Assembly: GCF_037646455.1 (NCBI RefSeq)
Contig: NZ_JBBIXN010000008.1
Location: forward strand, 62,001-126,000
Length of the DNA stretch: 64,000 nucleotides
From: Draconibacterium mangrovi_A
Lineage (GTDB): Bacteria; Bacteroidota; Bacteroidia; Bacteroidales; Prolixibacteraceae
Direction: 5' to 3'
How positions within the stretch are numbered: the first letter of the stretch is position 1; the number at the start of each line of letters is the position of its first letter. The notes under the pieces are model-generated. The model was not told the DNA's origin, ran no database searches, and saw nothing but the letters and a program-made list of their open reading frames with translations. The translations under genes and the position numbers were made by a program. Below, piece after piece: positions 10,403 through 19,400 of the stretch.

Positions 10403-11692
10403 CTATTTTCTAGCTTTTGCTACTTCGAATTCAACCCTACGGTTTTTCTGTCTGTTGTCTCTTGAATCGTTAGGTACAACTGGTTTAGATTCACCATAAT
10501 TGTTTGATCCAACATAAGCATTGTTTACACCTTTTTGCAACAAGTACTTAACAACAGCCTGAGCGCGTCTTTCTGAAAGTCCCATGTTATAGGCTTCGGT
10601 ACCAATATTATCGGTATGACCACCAACAACAATTTCGTATTCTTTAGAAGCATCCAATGTTTGAACCAGTTTATCCAATTCAGCCTTAGCTTCAGGTCTC
10701 AAAGCAGATTTGTCAAAGTCGAAGAGGATGTTTGAAAGATCAAGTTCTACCCAGTCAGGACATCCGTTGTTCGATGCAGGACCAGCTTCCTGAGGACAAT
10801 TATCTTCACAGTCGATTACACCGTCACCGTCTGAATCAAGCGGACATCCATCAGCATCAACCGGGCAACCTTTTGGTGTATTCGGACATTTGTCTTTTGG
10901 ATCCGGTACGCCGTCTTCGTCAGAGTCAGGACAACCGTTGAATTTTGCTAAACCGGCAACATCCGGACACTCATCGTCTTTGTCAGCAATTCCGTCACCA
11001 TCTCTATCAGGGCAACCGGCCAGAGAAGCAGGACCAGCTTCATCAGGACATTCGTCTTTGTAATCCGGTACACCATCACCATCGCGATCAAGCGGACAAC
11101 CTTTTTCATCCACCTGAACTCCCGGAGGTGTGTCAGGACATTCGTCTTTTTTATCTTTTACTCCGTCACCGTCAGAATCTTTGGCAGCTCCCAAAGCGAA
11201 CTCAAGAATACTTGTTACCATGATATGGTCGTCAGTTACTTGCGGTTCACCAGCTCTTTCTCCTTCGATTCCTTTGACATAAAATCCGGAAACGAATAAA
11301 GAAGTACTTGGACTAACCGGAAATTTCAGACCGGCACCACCATCAAAGTTTACGCCGGATTCCTGGTTGTCCCACATGTATCCAACACCACCAATCAGAT
11401 AGGGTTGAATCGCCATATCTTCATTAAACAATTTCAGACGCAGGTTCAACAAGGTATTGAAAACGTCGATTCCCGGCTCATCGAATGACATTCTGTTGTC
11501 CAACATCAAGTCGAATCTAGGACTCAGATAGCGGCTAATGTATAAATCAGCCAGAATGCCGGTATTTTCACTTTCCAGATTGTAGTCAATTCCAGGTCCA
11601 AGACCTATTGCCCACTTCTTATCTGAATTTTGCGCTAAAGCAGCTCCTGCTGTTAATACCAACGCGAAAAAGAATAGAGTAAATTTTCTCAT
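10403..11692 (-). CDS. OmpA-family outer-membrane protein with thrombospondin type-3 repeats
   Basis: A 429-residue outer-membrane protein tying the membrane to peptidoglycan. A signal peptide (1-20, ending ALAQ) precedes an N-terminal beta-barrel (about 22-165). A calcium-binding linker of TSP type-3 repeats follows (about 170-315), with repeating D-x-DGDGVxDxxDxCPD units each ending in a Cys-Pro. The C-terminal OmpA peptidoglycan-binding domain (about 320-425) shows FDFDKSALRPEAKAELDKL, GGHTDNIGTEAYNMGLSERR and NRRVEF. This is a common Bacteroidota architecture (OprF-like). It is transcribed alone, from a promoter in the gap shared with the divergent exonuclease gene. Its five or so acidic repeats use near-identical codons, as expected for recent repeat expansion. 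Confidence 0.95.
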   Translation of the reverse strand: MRKFTLFFFALVLTAGAALAQNSDKKWAIGLGPGIDYNLESENTGILADLYISRYLSPRFDLMLDNRMSFDEPGIDVFNTLLNLRLKLFNEDMAIQPYLIGGVGYMWDNQESGVNFDGGAGLKFPVSPSTSLFVSGFYVKGIEGERAGEPQVTDDHIMVTSILEFALGAAKDSDGDGVKDKKDECPDTPPGVQVDEKGCPLDRDGDGVPDYKDECPDEAGPASLAGCPDRDGDGIADKDDECPDVAGLAKFNGCPDSDEDGVPDPKDKCPNTPKGCPVDADGCPLDSDGDGVIDCEDNCPQEAGPASNNGCPDWVELDLSNILFDFDKSALRPEAKAELDKLVQTLDASKEYEIVVGGHTDNIGTEAYNMGLSERRAQAVVKYLLQKGVNNAYVGSNNYGESKPVVPNDSRDNRQKNRRVEFEVAKARK

Positions 11693-11805
11693 AATGTAAA
11701 GTTTATTTTTGTTTTCTTAGATTCTAGAGGCAATTTAAAAATTAATTTTCATCTTTCAAAACAGCTTTATTGCTGGAAAATGTAATTTTACAAAAACTTT
11801 TTTAA

Positions 11806-11838
11806 CAAAATTAAACAATTCTATCAATTAAATTCAAT
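11806..11838 (-). promoter_or_regulatory. Candidate promoter of the OmpA-family gene
   Basis: On the minus strand there is a -33 ATTG (11838-11835), a 21-base spacer and a -7 box TAATTTTG (11813-11806), matching the Bacteroidota TTTG/TAnnTTTG pattern. It implies an untranslated leader of about 100 bases before the ATG at 11692. Confidence 0.5.
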
Positions 11839-11850
11839 TTACCTTAATTT

Positions 11851-12390
11851 TTGTTTTCAATAATTGACATAGAAACAACAGGCAACCGGTTTAAGTACGG
11901 AAAAATTACGGAAATAGCTATATACCAGCATAACGGCCAACGTATTACCGACTCTTACTCTACACTTATAAATCCTGAAATAGATATCCCATTTTTTATT
12001 ACCGAGCTTACCGGTATTAACAACGACATGGTGAAAAATGCCCCGAAGTTCTACGAAGTAGCCAAAACCATTGTTGAAATGACCATGGGACGCACATTCG
12101 TTGCGCACAACGCACAGTTCGATTACAAGTTCATTCGCGAAGAATTCGCACGCCTGGGCTACAATTACCACCGAAAAACCATGTGTACTGTGCAACTCTC
12201 GCGTCGATTACTCCCCGGTCATAAATCTTATTCACTGGGACGCTTATGTTCCGACCTGGGCATTGTTATTGATGGCCGTCACCGGGCTGCAGGCGATGCG
12301 CTGGCTACAACAAAACTGTTTGATATATTAATAAAGAATAATGAACAAAACGGAAGGCCGGAGAACCGGGACAACCTAAAACTGTTTTAG
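11851..12390 (+). CDS. DEDDh 3'-5' exonuclease (DnaQ/epsilon-like)
   Basis: A 179-residue stand-alone exonuclease of the DNA polymerase III epsilon family. The metal-binding residues are Asp6 and Glu8 (SIIDIETTG), Asp91 (VAHNAQFD) and Asp149 with the general base His144 (GRHRAAGDAL). The only possible start is TTG at 11851, because an in-frame TAA lies six bases before it (11845-11847); this start puts the first Asp exactly where family members have it. The length covers just the exonuclease fold, without the GIY-YIG extension fused in some Bacteroidota homologues. It is convergent with the DUF5606 gene, with only 3 bases between the stops. It could act in proofreading, repair or RNA trimming; sequence does not decide. 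Confidence 0.9.
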   Translation: MFSIIDIETTGNRFKYGKITEIAIYQHNGQRITDSYSTLINPEIDIPFFITELTGINNDMVKNAPKFYEVAKTIVEMTMGRTFVAHNAQFDYKFIREEFARLGYNYHRKTMCTVQLSRRLLPGHKSYSLGRLCSDLGIVIDGRHRAAGDALATTKLFDILIKNNEQNGRPENRDNLKLF

Positions 12391-12393
12391 GCT

Positions 12394-12822
12394 CTATTTT
12401 TCCTTATCTGCCGACTGATCTTCATCTGTTTCTTCCTCTTCGGAAAAATCAAGCATTTGGTTTTCCTGAAGTGTATTGTACCATAACAACACCTTTTTGA
12501 TGTCGGAAGTATAAACCCTGTCCTGATCGTAATCGGGAAGCACTTTTTCGAAATATGATTTTAATTCGGCACCTGAGGCTTTGTGTGAAATGGCCGGGCC
12601 ACCCTCTTCTTCCTCCGAAATGGCTTTAAAGATTTCTTTTAAAGGGGTATCACCCTCGTACGTATAAATGGCTATATCTTCCAGGGCCGATACCTTTGCA
12701 GTGGAGTACACCGGTAATCTTTTTTTGGTTTCGATCGATTCTACTATGATATTATTTTTGCTTTCGGCAACTAATTTGAATAGTCCCGATTGTCCTGAAA
12801 TTGCTAATATTCCTTTTAACAT
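12394..12822 (-). CDS. DUF5606 family protein
   Basis: A 142-residue cytoplasmic protein of a Bacteroidota-specific family of unknown function. The N-terminus MLKGILAISGQSGLFKLVAE is typical, with a small beta-rich domain (1-50) followed by a helical segment (about 60-115, ending VLLWYNTLQEN) and a very acidic tail rich in Glu and Asp. It has no signal peptide or membrane segment. A TAGGTTTG -7 box lies about 49 bases upstream, so it is probably transcribed alone. No function can be given. Confidence 0.88.
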   Translation of the reverse strand: MLKGILAISGQSGLFKLVAESKNNIIVESIETKKRLPVYSTAKVSALEDIAIYTYEGDTPLKEIFKAISEEEEGGPAISHKASGAELKSYFEKVLPDYDQDRVYTSDIKKVLLWYNTLQENQMLDFSEEEETDEDQSADKEK

Positions 12823-12870
12823 GACTTATTCTGAAGTTTGATAAATGTTTTGACAAATCCCTTCATAAAA

Positions 12871-12878
12871 CAAACCTA
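12871..12878 (-). promoter_or_regulatory. Candidate -7 box for the DUF5606 gene
   Basis: TAGGTTTG on the minus strand matches TAnnTTTG, about 49 bases before the ATG. No -33 TTTG is seen at 19-21 bases. Confidence 0.35.
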
Positions 12879-12924
12879 AAAACAACAGGTTTATTTTTCG
12901 CGAAGATACAACTTTTGCAAATAT

Positions 12925-12976
12925 TAAAAAGCCGGAAGTAAAAAGACTGCGAACTTGCTGAATTTCTTCTTCCGGC
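12925..12976 (-). terminator. Terminator of the TonB-dependent receptor gene
   Basis: GCCGGAAG (12931-12938) and CTTCCGGC (12969-12976) form an 8-bp stem with a 30-base loop. On the minus strand the stem is followed by TTTTTAATA, about 20 bases after the receptor's stop codon. Confidence 0.6.
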
Positions 12977-12996
12977 CATAATATTGTTTAATGCAT

Positions 12997-15048
12997 TTAT
13001 TTACTGAAATCGATTTCCCAGGCAACGCCGGCTTTTAACCATCTGCCGGGTTGAATAACGTTACCGATGTCGTTGTATTCTTGATCGAAAATATTGTTAA
13101 CCGAAGCAAAAATTGTCATTCCCTTATTCTTATACGACAATTTCGCATCCATCAGCCAAAACGGATCATACGGCACTTCGCCTATCGGGTTGGTATCTTC
13201 GAAACGGGTATAACTTCCTTCACGATCCTGAAATACAAGTTTAACATCGAAATAAAAGTTACCAAGAAACTGTTGGTTGGCGGATATCACCAGTTTATGC
13301 CTCAGGTTATCAAGCACATAATTCGAAATAAAATCAGACTCACCTTTTTCAACATTATTAAATAGATAATTTAGCTGAAGATTGGGATAGCTTATCCCGT
13401 AGTATTTCCGAAATAGAAACTGCGTCTGCGCTTCAAAACCGATACTATTAATTTCAGTGAGATTTTTTGGTTGCCAGACTTCATCATCCACATCTGTTTT
13501 TACCCAGTCGATAATATCCGTTCCATTTCGGTGGAAAACAACCAACTGTCCTTTTAAAAGTTTTCCGTTTAATTTGACTCCACCTTCGAGTGTTGCCGAT
13601 TTTTCAGGTTTCAGATTGGGATTTCCGATGTTGGTTGGCCCCTCATAGTGCAGGTCGGTAAATGTTGGCATGCGCAATGAAGTGTTATAACTGGCAAACA
13701 GTTTCACCGGTTCATTCACATGATAACTTACATCGATTCCGGGAAAAATATGTAATCCGATATCGCTATCCGAAATGTAGTTAACCATCAATCCCGTTGT
13801 AATTGTCCAATCATTAAAATATGCGGCATGCTCAATAAACCCTGAAAAAATATTTCTTTGGTCCGATTTGGTGAACCGGGCATCTTCACCGGGTACATCT
13901 TTGGGATTATCCAATGGCTCGCCCAAAACATTACTTAATATGTTTTCTGAGCGATGTTCAATGCCAAAAGCGGTCCTTCCCCAGTTCCATTTAAACCAGG
14001 AATTTATATTGGTTCCATAAACGTTTGTTAAGTGATAATTGTGTCCGGAATACCACGAAGCCGGATCGCTCCGGAACAGCTCAAACCTGTCCTGATGTCG
14101 GCGATAATAAAACACCGGAGTAATATGTAAAGGACCTTTCCCCTCCCATTTTATTGAAGAAAAAAGTGTTTTAGTGGCTTCATACTGGTTGGGATATTTA
14201 GGCGTATAAAAACTATTTGCTCCAAATCCTTTTTTAGAAGCGCCCAACTGAAATTTAAAAGTTCCCCGTTTCGCATCAAGCTGATTGGAGTAAAACCCAT
14301 TAAATTCCTTAAAGTCGGTGTTGTTAATATAGCCATCGGAACGTTTTCCGCTAAACGCAAGCAAATGGCTCATCTTGCCGGTTTTCATGGTACCGGCTGC
14401 ATTTCCGTCGAAATACCCAAAACTTCCGCCCGATGCCAAAAGACTCAAGGTGTTTTTTGGGTCCTGTCGGGTAACAATATTAATGGCCCCTGAAAATGCA
14501 TTCGGACCATACACCCGAGCTGCGGGTCCTTCAAGGATCTCGATGCGTTGAATTTGGGATAAACTAAGGGGAAGATTTAAATTGTGATGACCGGTTTGAG
14601 GGTCGGTGATGTTGATACCATTTAGCAGAATCAGGGTTTGATCGAAGGTTCCGCCGCGGATACTAACATCGGCCTGAACACCTTCGGCGCCTCTTTGTCG
14701 TACGTCGACTCCCGCAACATACTCCAAAAGGTCTTGTACACTCTGGGCCGCTACCGCCTCAATTTCTTTTCTCTCAATCACGGATAAAATCCGTGCCACC
14801 TGTGAATACATCACAGGCGATCGTTGTGCACTAACCTCGATCTCATCAAGGTCGAACTCCATTTTAACTTCAGAAGTATCCTGTTCAATTGCCAGTGAAA
14901 CTACAGGTGTGGCAAGAAAATACACCACACTGAGCACGCCAATTACAACAGTTCTTTTTAATGCCAGGAACAAAGAATAATTTTTGTTCCCCCATTTTCT
15001 GAAAGTTAAAACAGATTGTGCATCTTGTTTAAACTTATTTGAATTCAT
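12997..15048 (-). CDS. TonB-dependent receptor (BtuB/FepA-type, not SusC)
   Basis: A 683-residue outer-membrane active transporter. I place the start at the ATG at 15048 (MNSNKFKQDAQ) rather than 48 bases upstream, because this gives a more compact signal-like N-terminus before the hydrophobic stretch VVIGVLSVVYFLATPVVSLA. A TonB-box-like segment (FDLDEIEVSAQR) comes before the plug (about 60-165, SVQDLLEYVAGVDVRQRG, VSIRGGTFDQTLILLNG, RIEILEGPAARVYG). The barrel ends in AGVAWEIDF. There is no N-terminal carboxypeptidase-like domain and no SusD partner, so it is more likely for a metal chelate or cofactor than for glycans. I found no cobalamin riboswitch upstream, so BtuB function is not supported. 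Confidence 0.93.
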   Translation of the reverse strand: MNSNKFKQDAQSVLTFRKWGNKNYSLFLALKRTVVIGVLSVVYFLATPVVSLAIEQDTSEVKMEFDLDEIEVSAQRSPVMYSQVARILSVIERKEIEAVAAQSVQDLLEYVAGVDVRQRGAEGVQADVSIRGGTFDQTLILLNGINITDPQTGHHNLNLPLSLSQIQRIEILEGPAARVYGPNAFSGAINIVTRQDPKNTLSLLASGGSFGYFDGNAAGTMKTGKMSHLLAFSGKRSDGYINNTDFKEFNGFYSNQLDAKRGTFKFQLGASKKGFGANSFYTPKYPNQYEATKTLFSSIKWEGKGPLHITPVFYYRRHQDRFELFRSDPASWYSGHNYHLTNVYGTNINSWFKWNWGRTAFGIEHRSENILSNVLGEPLDNPKDVPGEDARFTKSDQRNIFSGFIEHAAYFNDWTITTGLMVNYISDSDIGLHIFPGIDVSYHVNEPVKLFASYNTSLRMPTFTDLHYEGPTNIGNPNLKPEKSATLEGGVKLNGKLLKGQLVVFHRNGTDIIDWVKTDVDDEVWQPKNLTEINSIGFEAQTQFLFRKYYGISYPNLQLNYLFNNVEKGESDFISNYVLDNLRHKLVISANQQFLGNFYFDVKLVFQDREGSYTRFEDTNPIGEVPYDPFWLMDAKLSYKNKGMTIFASVNNIFDQEYNDIGNVIQPGRWLKAGVAWEIDFSK

Positions 15049-15210
15049 AATATAAAAATCGTCCAGCAAAGATAACATTACTCCCTTATCAGCCACGTCC
15101 TATTGCAAAATCAGGTGGTACCAAGGGTTTCGTAAAACCTGCTCTAACAAAAACGAAATCAACGGCATACGACCAATAAAGAATCTTTATTGTGCATAGA
15201 CAAAATCAAC

Positions 15211-15222
15211 TGACATTTGTCA
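15211..15222. promoter_or_regulatory. Small inverted repeat upstream of the ECF sigma gene
   Basis: TGACA-TT-TGTCA is a perfect two-arm repeat about 8 bases before the proposed -33 element of the sigma-factor gene. It could be an operator. A related TGTCAA-N5-TTGACA lies before the permease at 57031. Confidence 0.25.
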
Positions 15223-15229
15223 TGCTATA

Positions 15230-15262
15230 TTTGTTTTTGGACGCTGGTTTTCGTTAAATTTG
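15230..15262 (+). promoter_or_regulatory. Candidate promoter of the ECF sigma gene
   Basis: A -33 TTTG (15230-15233), a 21-base spacer and a -7 box TAAATTTG (15255-15262) fit the Bacteroidota housekeeping promoter. The start of transcription would be near 15270, shortly before the ATG at 15288. Confidence 0.55.
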
Positions 15263-15287
15263 TTTAGACAAATTAAAAATAAGCGCC

Positions 15288-15797
15288 ATGACTCAAGTTC
15301 AATTTACCAACGCATTACTCGGTTTAAGTGAAAAACTGCATTATTATGCACTAAGTTTAACTTCTGATTCTGAACGGGCAGATGACCTGCTCCAGGAAAC
15401 ATTCTTGAAAGCGTTAACTTATCGTGAAAAATTTACTCAGAATACCAATTTCAAGGCTTGGATCTACACGATAATGAAAAATACCTTCATTAATGATTAC
15501 CGTAGAAAAGTTAAAACTAAGAATACATTCGAAGGTTCAAACAACGACTTTCACTTAATGTTTACAAAAGATAAAGTTTATCCGGCACCGGATTCATTTT
15601 ACAGCTCAAAAGAGATCAACAAAAGCATTGATGCGTTGGAAGATGAATACAAAGTTCCTTTCACCATGTTTTTGGAAGGATACAAATACAAAGAAATTGC
15701 CGAAGAGCTCGACCTCCCTTTGGGAACAGTAAAGAGCCGCATTTTCTTTACCCGCAAGAAACTCGAAAAAGCGTTGCATGAATACGCTGAGAATTAA
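15288..15797 (+). CDS. RNA polymerase ECF-type sigma factor
   Basis: A 169-residue sigma-70-family factor of the extracytoplasmic-function group. Region 2 (about 12-78) has the core-binding signature DSERADDLLQETFLKAL and the -10-reading stretch NFKAWIYTIMKNTFINDYRR. Region 4 (about 108-163) has YKYKEIAEELDLPLGTVKSRIFFTRKKL, the helix-turn-helix that reads the -35. No anti-sigma factor gene is adjacent, so it may be controlled at transcription or by a distant partner. It has a strong-looking promoter and a terminator right after it, so it is a single-gene unit. The neighbouring DJ-1 gene is on the same strand but separated by the terminator. Confidence 0.95.
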   Translation: MTQVQFTNALLGLSEKLHYYALSLTSDSERADDLLQETFLKALTYREKFTQNTNFKAWIYTIMKNTFINDYRRKVKTKNTFEGSNNDFHLMFTKDKVYPAPDSFYSSKEINKSIDALEDEYKVPFTMFLEGYKYKEIAEELDLPLGTVKSRIFFTRKKLEKALHEYAEN

Positions 15798-15816
15798 TGA
15801 TAAGAAAGATTAGGTA

Positions 15817-15850
15817 GTAAAAGGTTTTCATTTTTTGAAGACCTTTTTTT
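15817..15850 (+). terminator. Rho-independent terminator of the ECF sigma gene
   Basis: AAAAGGTTTTC and GAAGACCTTTT form a stem with one G-T pair around a short T-rich loop, followed directly by a T run, about 22 bases after the sigma-factor stop codon. Confidence 0.75.
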
Positions 15851-15872
15851 ATTTTTAGTCAAAAAGCAAATC

Positions 15873-16427
15873 ATGAAGAATATTGCAGTGCACTTAGCCG
15901 AAGGTTTTGAAGAAATTGAAGCGATTAGTATTATCGATGTTTTGCGCCGTGCCGAATTTGAGGTGACTATTGTATCGGTGATTGATGATCTTGTGATCAC
16001 CGGATCACATAATATAAAAGTTACGGCCGATAGTCTGTTTGAAGAAATGGATTACTCCACCATCGATATGATCGTTTTACCCGGAGGAATGCCCGGTGCA
16101 GCCAATTTGAAAGCGCACAGCGGATTACGCGAACAGATTTTAAATTTTAGCGACAGTAACAAAGCACTTGGTGCCATTTGTGCTGCACCGATGGTATTGG
16201 GTAACCTCGGCTTATTAAAGAACAAAAATGCCACCTGCTACCCGGGTTTCGAAGATGAATTGCATGGTGCCATAATCACAGGCAATAATGTGGAGGCGGT
16301 TGATAATATTATAACCGGGAAAGGGGCTGGAGTCGCCATTGATTTTGCACTTAAAATTGTAGAACTGTACAAAGGTGAAAAAGCGGCTTTAAAACTGGCG
16401 AAAAAAATGATTGCAGAACAGGAATAA
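15873..16427 (+). CDS. DJ-1/PfpI (ThiJ/YajL) family protein
   Basis: A 184-residue cytoplasmic protein of the DJ-1 superfamily. The reactive Cys103 sits in the nucleophile elbow LGAICAAPMVLG, and Glu16 in GFEEIEA corresponds to the Glu that hydrogen-bonds this Cys in DJ-1. VLPGGMPGAANL is another family motif. Members act as glyoxalase III/deglycase-like enzymes or oxidative-stress chaperones; which applies here is not clear from sequence. Length is standard. The gene starts 23 bases after the sigma-factor terminator and is convergent with purL. Confidence 0.94.
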   Translation: MKNIAVHLAEGFEEIEAISIIDVLRRAEFEVTIVSVIDDLVITGSHNIKVTADSLFEEMDYSTIDMIVLPGGMPGAANLKAHSGLREQILNFSDSNKALGAICAAPMVLGNLGLLKNKNATCYPGFEDELHGAIITGNNVEAVDNIITGKGAGVAIDFALKIVELYKGEKAALKLAKKMIAEQE

Positions 16428-16444
16428 ATCCCGTTGCAAATCAT

Positions 16445-16472
16445 AAAAAACCGCAAACCAATCGATTTGCGG
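16445..16472 (-). terminator. Rho-independent terminator of purL
   Basis: CCGCAAA (16451-16457) and TTTGCGG (16466-16472) form a perfect 7-bp stem with an 8-base loop. On the minus strand it is followed by a run of T. It lies 24 bases after the purL stop. Confidence 0.75.
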
Positions 16473-16496
16473 CCATGAATAATTCAAATTATTCTC

Positions 16497-19400
16497 TTAT
16501 TTCGTTTTCTCTGCGATCCAGTTTTTCGCATTTACAAAAGCCTGTATCCAAGGTGCCAGTTCATCGGCTTTTCTGTTGGCCGGATAAATGCCCCAATGCC
16601 ATGGTTTGAAAGCACGTTCGAGGTGTGGCATCATCACCAGGTGGCGGCCATCATCAGAACAAAGTGAAGCGGCACTAAAATGCGAACCGTTTGGATTACC
16701 GGGATAACCTTCGTATGAATATTTCATCGGGATGTTATACTGGTTCTCGTTGAAAGGCAGGTAAAATTTGCCTTCGCCATGTGCCACCCAAATCCCGAGC
16801 TTCATTCCAGTCATATTTCCGAGCATCACTGAATCGTTCTCCAGAATATCAACATTCAGGAACGAAGATTCGAATTTATGCGATTCGTTGTGCAACATCT
16901 TCGGTTGAATGCTGTGTTCGGGAACAACTACACCAAGTTCCACCATAACCTGGCAACCGTTACAAACACCAAGGCTTAACGTATCATTGCGACGGTAAAA
17001 TTTCTCCAGCGCAACTCTGGCTTTTTCATTGTATTTGAAAGCACCGGCCCAGCCTTTTGCCGACCCCAGTACATCGGAATTTGAAAAACCTCCTACAAAA
17101 ACGATCATGTTCACATCTTCCAGGGTTTCCCTTCCTGCGATCAGGTCAGTCATATGAACGTCTTTTACGTCCATTCCTGCCAAATACATGACATAAGCCA
17201 TTTCACGGTCCCCGTTCACACCTTTCTCGCGGATAATGGCAGCCTTGATCCCTGAAGTTGTACGACGTTTCAGGTCGATACCCAGATCTTCAGCTTTTCC
17301 TGAGAAGTCTTTAAAATCGAACTTCAGATCGCAATTTTTGTAGTTCTGGAAACGCTCAAGGGCTTTTTTCTCACCACTCTGTTTGCGATCGAGCAAGTAG
17401 GAAGTTTTGAACCACATGTCGCGCAACGAATTGATATCAAAATCGGCTTCAACAGTGTTGTTTATTACTCTCACTTTACGGTACGGAACCGGGAATCCAA
17501 GAGCAATAAAATCTACTCCGGCTGCTTCCAACTGTTTCTTCACCTCATCATTATCGGCACATTGAATAACAATTCCGGGATTTTCTGCCAACAGGATTTT
17601 AGCCATATCCTCTTCTTTAAAAGCAGTGACATCGACTTTCATACCCCACCTTGGATTGCTAAAACACATTTCGAGCAATGAAGTGATCAAACCTCCGGAA
17701 CCAACATCATGTCCGGCCAGAATTAAATCCTGCTCAATAAGTTTCTGAACGGTATTAAATGCGTTGATGAATTTATCGGGATCGGCAACTGTTGGTGCTG
17801 TTTTTCCGATTTTGTTAACCGACTGCGCAAATGCACTTCCTCCTAACGCCCGCTCCATAAATGACATATCGATGAAAAGAATTTCCTTGCTCTCGTCGTT
17901 TACAAGCACCGGCTCCACCACTTTTTTCACATCCGAAACTTCGCCCGATGCAGAAATAATAACCGTTCCCGGAGCATAAACCACATCACCTTTGTATTTC
18001 TGTGTCATCGACATGGAGTCTTTACCTGTCGGAATATTGATTCCTAATGCACAGGCAAAATCACTTGCAGCTTTAACTGCGTTGTAAATACGCGCGTTCT
18101 CTCCGGCGTTTTTAGCCGGCCACATCCAGTTGGCACTCAATGAAACACTGCGCAAATGATCAGTCATTGGTGCCCAGATAATGTTAGTCAGCGATTCGGC
18201 AATTGAAAGCACCGAACCTCTTTCTGCATCAATTAGCGAAGCAACGGGTGCATGACCAATCGAGGTTGCCAGTCCGGCTTTTCCCTGGTAATCAAGTGTG
18301 ATCACCCCAACATTATTTAGCGGCAATTGTAGTGGCCCGGCAGTTTGCTGCTTGGCGATGCGTCCAGTTACCGAACGGTCGACTTTGCTGGTTAACCAAT
18401 CCTTACAAGCCACCGACTCCAATTGTATAGTTTGTTCAACCAGGTCGTATATTTCTTCCCAGTTGTATTCCAGTTCATCAAAATCAGGAACTACCGTCTC
18501 GTCTTCCAAAACTGTTTTTGGCGGATTTCCGAACATGTAGCCCAATTGCCAGTCGATCGGTTTTTCGCCGGATTCTGAATTTTCAAAAGTAAACTGCATG
18601 TCTCCGGTAGTCTCTCCAATCTCATAAATCGGTGCACGCTCGCGTTCTGCAATTTTCTTCAGCAATTCCACATGTTCAGGTTTCATGACGAGCCCCATTC
18701 TTTCCTGCGACTCGTTACCAATAATTTCCTTTTGAGAAAGCGTTGGATCGCCCACCGGCAATTTAGCTGTATCGATTTTTCCACCGGTAACTTCCACCAG
18801 TTCAGATAAACAATTTAAATGACCACCGGCACCATGGTCGTGAATGGAAATGATGGGATTATCATCAACTTCGCTGAGTGCACGAATGGCATTGTAAACA
18901 CGTTTCTGCATTTCAGGATTGGCACGTTGAACGGCATTCAGTTCAATGGAGTTTTCAAATTCACCGGTCGCTACTGATGATACGGCACCTCCGCCCATCC
19001 CGATGCGATAATTATCACCACCGAGAAGAACAACTTTGTCGCCTTTTCCCGGATCGTCTTTTAAACTATGTTTCTTATTTCCAAAACCGATACCACCGGC
19101 CAGCATGATCACTTTATCGTAACCGTATTTCATAAAACTCTCGAAATGTTCGAAAGTTAAAACGGAACCGGTGATCAGTGGCTGACCGAATTTATTTCCA
19201 AAATCGCTGGCACCATTTGAGGCTTTAATCAGAATTTCCTCGGGTGTTTGATACAACCAATCACGTTCTTTTGTGGCTTGCTCCCACGAGCGCATAGCCT
19301 CGGTGCGCGGGTATGATGTCATGTAAACGGCTGTTCCGGCAATTGGCAGTGCGCCTTTTCCTCCGGCAATACGGTCGCGAATCTCGCCACCGGTACCTGT

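Noticed and set aside
15049..15287. Possible cobalamin riboswitch upstream of the TonB-dependent receptor
   Set aside because: I could not find B12-box-like sequence or the expected folded leader; the region reads as an ordinary divergent promoter region.
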